Positions 61,658-64,000 of a stretch of 64,000 bases of DNA are shown piece by piece. Origin of the DNA: Actinopolyspora xinjiangensis (GTDB taxonomy: Bacteria; Actinomycetota; Actinomycetes; Mycobacteriales; Pseudonocardiaceae); NCBI RefSeq assembly GCF_900104475.1, contig NZ_FNJR01000002.1:1-64000 (forward strand), given 5' to 3'. Below the pieces are notes generated by a model. The model ran no database searches. It worked only from the letters and a program-made list of their open reading frames with translations, and was not told where the DNA came from. A program made the position numbers and the translations under genes. Numbering within the stretch: the first letter of the stretch is position 1; each line of letters begins with the position of its first letter.

Positions 61658-63070
61658 TCAGAACAGGCTGATGTTGAGGTCGCGGATGGTCATGTACACG
61701 TCCATGACGCCCAGGGCCAGTGGAAGCACGAGTGCGATCAGCACCGCCTCGATGATGTCCACGCTGCGGCGCTGCACGGGGGAGAACCGCCGGTTGGGGA
61801 ACACCACGCCGAGGACTATCGCGGCCACGCCCAGCAGCAGCAACGGCCAGAACACCCAGGTGAGCTTCTGCTGCGAAGTGGTCATCGTGGGCAGCAGCAG
61901 CTGGACCGTCATGCCCAGGGCGGCCAGGAGCCCGCTGAGCAGCAGCGCGATCGCCTGGCTGCCGTTGGCGTAGTTGCGGCCCCGCAGCATCAGCACGGTC
62001 GAGACCACCGCGGCCAGCAGCGGGCCCCAGATGTTCGGCGCGGTGGTGGCGATCACGGCACCGAGGGCGGCTGTGCCGCCGCATCCCACGATCAGCCCGG
62101 TCATGTACCGGTGCGCGAGGCCGGACTGGCGCTGGATCTCGTGGTAGTCGGGGAAGCCGCCGTCCTCCTTGAGGTCCTCGGAGCTGCCGGGGACGTGCGG
62201 CAGGGGCAGTTTGGCCAGCTGGATCGTGATGCGGGGGAGCATGGAGATCCCGGCCAGGCCGACCGCGGCTGCGCCCGCCGCCACCCCCGCGGCGGTGGCG
62301 GCGGGTACCAGCGTCGCGACCAGGAAGCCGATCACGGCGAACAGCGAGATCGTGGCCGCGGCGATGAACGTGATGATTCCCGCCCCGATCACCATGATCG
62401 ACACCGAGGCGAATATGAGCACGAGCGCGCTGGCCAGCAGCAGTTTCGGTCGCATGTCCTGGCCGGGAACGATGTTGAGACCCGCCACGAACGCCATGGG
62501 CAGGCCGCCCGCCGCCGCCAGCACCGTGCCGGTGGTCGCCGCCCCGTAGGCGCGGGCGACGATCGCGCCGATACCGGTCGCGAAGATCGCCACCGCCAGG
62601 CCGGTCACCGCGGCGATGACGTGGAAGATGATGCCCTCCGGGACGGCGGCCATCCCCAGGGCGACTGCGGAGGCGAGCATCGCCAGCGCGCCGGCGGCGT
62701 GCCCGGTTCGGGCCGCCGTCTCCTTGGTCCAGGGGCGGTAACCTCCCGGCTCGGCCTCGGCGAGCGCGTCCACGACGTCGTCGTACAGCGGCGGTGGGGG
62801 GTCGTCCGACTTGCGCCGCAGCTGGAGCATGTCACCGTCCACGATGCCCAGTGCGGCGAGCGTCTGGCTGGGATCCAGCGGCGCGTCGCCCAGCTTCGCC
62901 AGGCACCATCCGCCGTGACGTGCTCCGCCGTCCGGGGTGGCTTCGTGTGCCATGTCGAGCAGCATCGGCAGCAGATCCGCCACCGAGACGTCCGCGGGTA
63001 ACGCGAGGTCGATGCGCGTCTTCGGCGCCACCACCGTCACGCGGCTGAATACCGTGGTCCCGGTCGCCAC
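61658..63070 (-). CDS. eccD: Type VII secretion channel protein EccD
   Basis: 470 aa from GTG 63070. The N-terminal ~90 residues are a ubiquitin-like (YukD) domain (FSRVTVVAPKTRIDLALPAD, ALGIVDGDMLQLRRK). About 11 membrane segments follow, e.g. ASAVALGMAAVPEGIIFHVI and SQAIALLLSGLLAALGMTVQ. EccD dimers form the membrane raft of the ESX complex. It lies 72 nt upstream of mycP and is divergent from eccC. Confidence 0.92.
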   Translation of the reverse strand: MATGTTVFSRVTVVAPKTRIDLALPADVSVADLLPMLLDMAHEATPDGGARHGGWCLAKLGDAPLDPSQTLAALGIVDGDMLQLRRKSDDPPPPLYDDVVDALAEAEPGGYRPWTKETAARTGHAAGALAMLASAVALGMAAVPEGIIFHVIAAVTGLAVAIFATGIGAIVARAYGAATTGTVLAAAGGLPMAFVAGLNIVPGQDMRPKLLLASALVLIFASVSIMVIGAGIITFIAAATISLFAVIGFLVATLVPAATAAGVAAGAAAVGLAGISMLPRITIQLAKLPLPHVPGSSEDLKEDGGFPDYHEIQRQSGLAHRYMTGLIVGCGGTAALGAVIATTAPNIWGPLLAAVVSTVLMLRGRNYANGSQAIALLLSGLLAALGMTVQLLLPTMTTSQQKLTWVFWPLLLLGVAAIVLGVVFPNRRFSPVQRRSVDIIEAVLIALVLPLALGVMDVYMTIRDLNISLF

Positions 63071-63397
63071 TTGGGCCCCCTACTCCCTCGTCCTTCGATG
63101 TCCGATCCATGTGCGTGCTCTACGCGCCCTGTTCGATCCAACCAAGCGGGATGGAAATCCACGAAAACACCCCACTCCGGCGCGTGGTCCTCTTAGTATG
63201 GCCGTGCGGACCGGATCGCGGGTTCGGTTTGCCAGAACTGTCGCGAGCCAGTTCCCAGCGGATCACCGTGAGCGGGCTGTCCTGCGGCTGTGCCGTGGTT
63301 TCCGCCCCCGGCACGGGGCGCGGCCCGGCTGGTTACAGAATGCTGCTTGCGCAGTTGAAGACAGATCGCCGACAACATGGAAGGGTGCTGCTGTCCG
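63071..63397. other. Divergent gap between eccD and eccC
   Basis: 327 bases, presumably with two promoters. On the plus strand TAGTAT near 63195 is a possible -10 for eccC; on the minus strand TTGGTT and TAGAGC about 17 bases apart (near 63115-63145) could serve eccD. Neither is convincing. No gene is visible. Confidence 0.35.
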
Positions 63398-64000
63398 GTG
63401 AGCACGCTGCAGTTCAAGCGACCGCCACGCATGGCCGCTCCTAAGCCGCCGGGTGGCGAGGTTCATCTCGAGTCTCCTCCCGAGATTCCGAGGGCGGTCC
63501 CCGGAAACATCGTGCAGAAGCTCCTTCCGGCCGTCATGATCGTGGCATCCCTCGGAATGATGGTCTTCATGCTTCAGCGGGCCAGAAGCAACCCGATGAT
63601 GATGATGATGCCGATGATGATGCTGGTTTCCACCGTGGGCATGATGGCCGGTGGTAACCAGGGCGGCGGGCAGAGCAAGGCCGAGATGAACGAGGACCGC
63701 AAGGACTACTTGCGCTACCTCGGGCAGATGCGGGAGCGGGCCAGGCAAGCCGCCGACGAGCAGCGGTTGGCACGCACCTGGGTGCACCCCGACCCCTCGA
63801 CGCTGTGGTCGATCGCCACCAGCCGTCGGATGTGGGAGCGCCGCGCGGGCGACAGCGACTTCTGCCAGATCCGGGTCGGCCTGGGATCGCAGCGGCTGGA
63901 GACCCGGCTCGTTCCGCCGCAGACCGGCCCGGTCGATGAGCTGGAGCCGATCACGACGTTGGCGCTGCGCAGGTTCGTCCGCGCGCACTCGCTGGTCTCG
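63398..64000 (+). CDS. eccC: Type VII secretion ATPase EccC, 5' part
   Basis: 201 codons to the window edge from GTG 63398. The N-terminus STLQFKRPPRMAAPKPPGGE is the EccC signature. Two membrane segments follow (VMIVASLGMMVFM and a Met-rich MMMMMPMMMLVSTVGMMAGG at about residues 68-88), then the cytoplasmic stalk (RKDYLRYLGQMRERARQAAD, LARTWVHPDPSTLWSIA). The FtsK/SpoIIIE ATPase domains lie beyond the window. EccC is the motor of ESX secretion; whether this is a fused EccC or a split EccCa/EccCb cannot be seen. Confidence 0.92.
   Translation, partial: MSTLQFKRPPRMAAPKPPGGEVHLESPPEIPRAVPGNIVQKLLPAVMIVASLGMMVFMLQRARSNPMMMMMPMMMLVSTVGMMAGGNQGGGQSKAEMNEDRKDYLRYLGQMRERARQAADEQRLARTWVHPDPSTLWSIATSRRMWERRAGDSDFCQIRVGLGSQRLETRLVPPQTGPVDELEPITTLALRRFVRAHSLVS

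Overview
The window is high-GC actinobacterial chromosome with GTG and TTG starts, compact ribosomal operons, an ESX-type type VII secretion locus, and XRE/DUF397 and CHAT/TPR genes. Gene content and protein sequences fit the order Pseudonocardiales (Saccharopolyspora/Actinopolyspora-like). The genus is my inference and was not tested.

Layout: 1-4.8 kb holds a graspetide (ATP-grasp RiPP) cluster. It has precursor tgmA, ATP-grasp ligase tgmB (two apparent +1 frameshifts) and PIMT-like methyltransferase tgmC, preceded by three small ORFs and a divergent XRE regulator with its DUF397 partner. 5-8.9 kb holds a small thioredoxin-like protein and a TPR-CHAT protein whose CHAT His is not recognisable. 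9.4-17.2 kb is rpoB-rpoC, closed by tandem hairpins. 17.2-24.8 kb is an accessory insert: two copies of a structured ~112-bp repeat, a coiled-coil protein, a MocR-like regulator divergent from an AhpD-like protein, and a 1,419-aa protein with two degenerate ADP-ribosylglycohydrolase domains.

24.9-50.3 kb is the near-continuous translation block: str (rpsL-rpsG-fusA-tuf), S10 (rpsJ to rpsQ), spc (rplN to rplO), secY-adk-map and alpha (infA to rplQ-truA). The only insert is a PmtA-like methyltransferase, beside a third copy of the structured repeat. The rpsL and rpsJ leaders share a near-identical 24-nt hairpin element, which suggests common control.

50.3-53.0 kb is a MarR/DUF2218 pair divergent from an MFS exporter and a LuxR-type protein, with two perfect palindromes between them. 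53.0-55.0 kb is a lower-GC island encoding a cyclodipeptide synthase (NYH-type residues) and a cytochrome P450, i.e. a minimal diketopiperazine pathway. After about 1 kb without convincing genes, 56.1-64.0 kb is an ESX locus: an unknown protein, EccE, EccB, mycosin MycP, EccD and the start of EccC, which runs off the window.

The most notable signals are the covarying repeat placed only in convergent intergenic gaps, the shared str/S10 leader element, the CDPS-P450 island, the tandem pseudo-ADP-ribosylhydrolase, the paired operators of the XRE and MarR systems, and the disrupted graspetide ligase.
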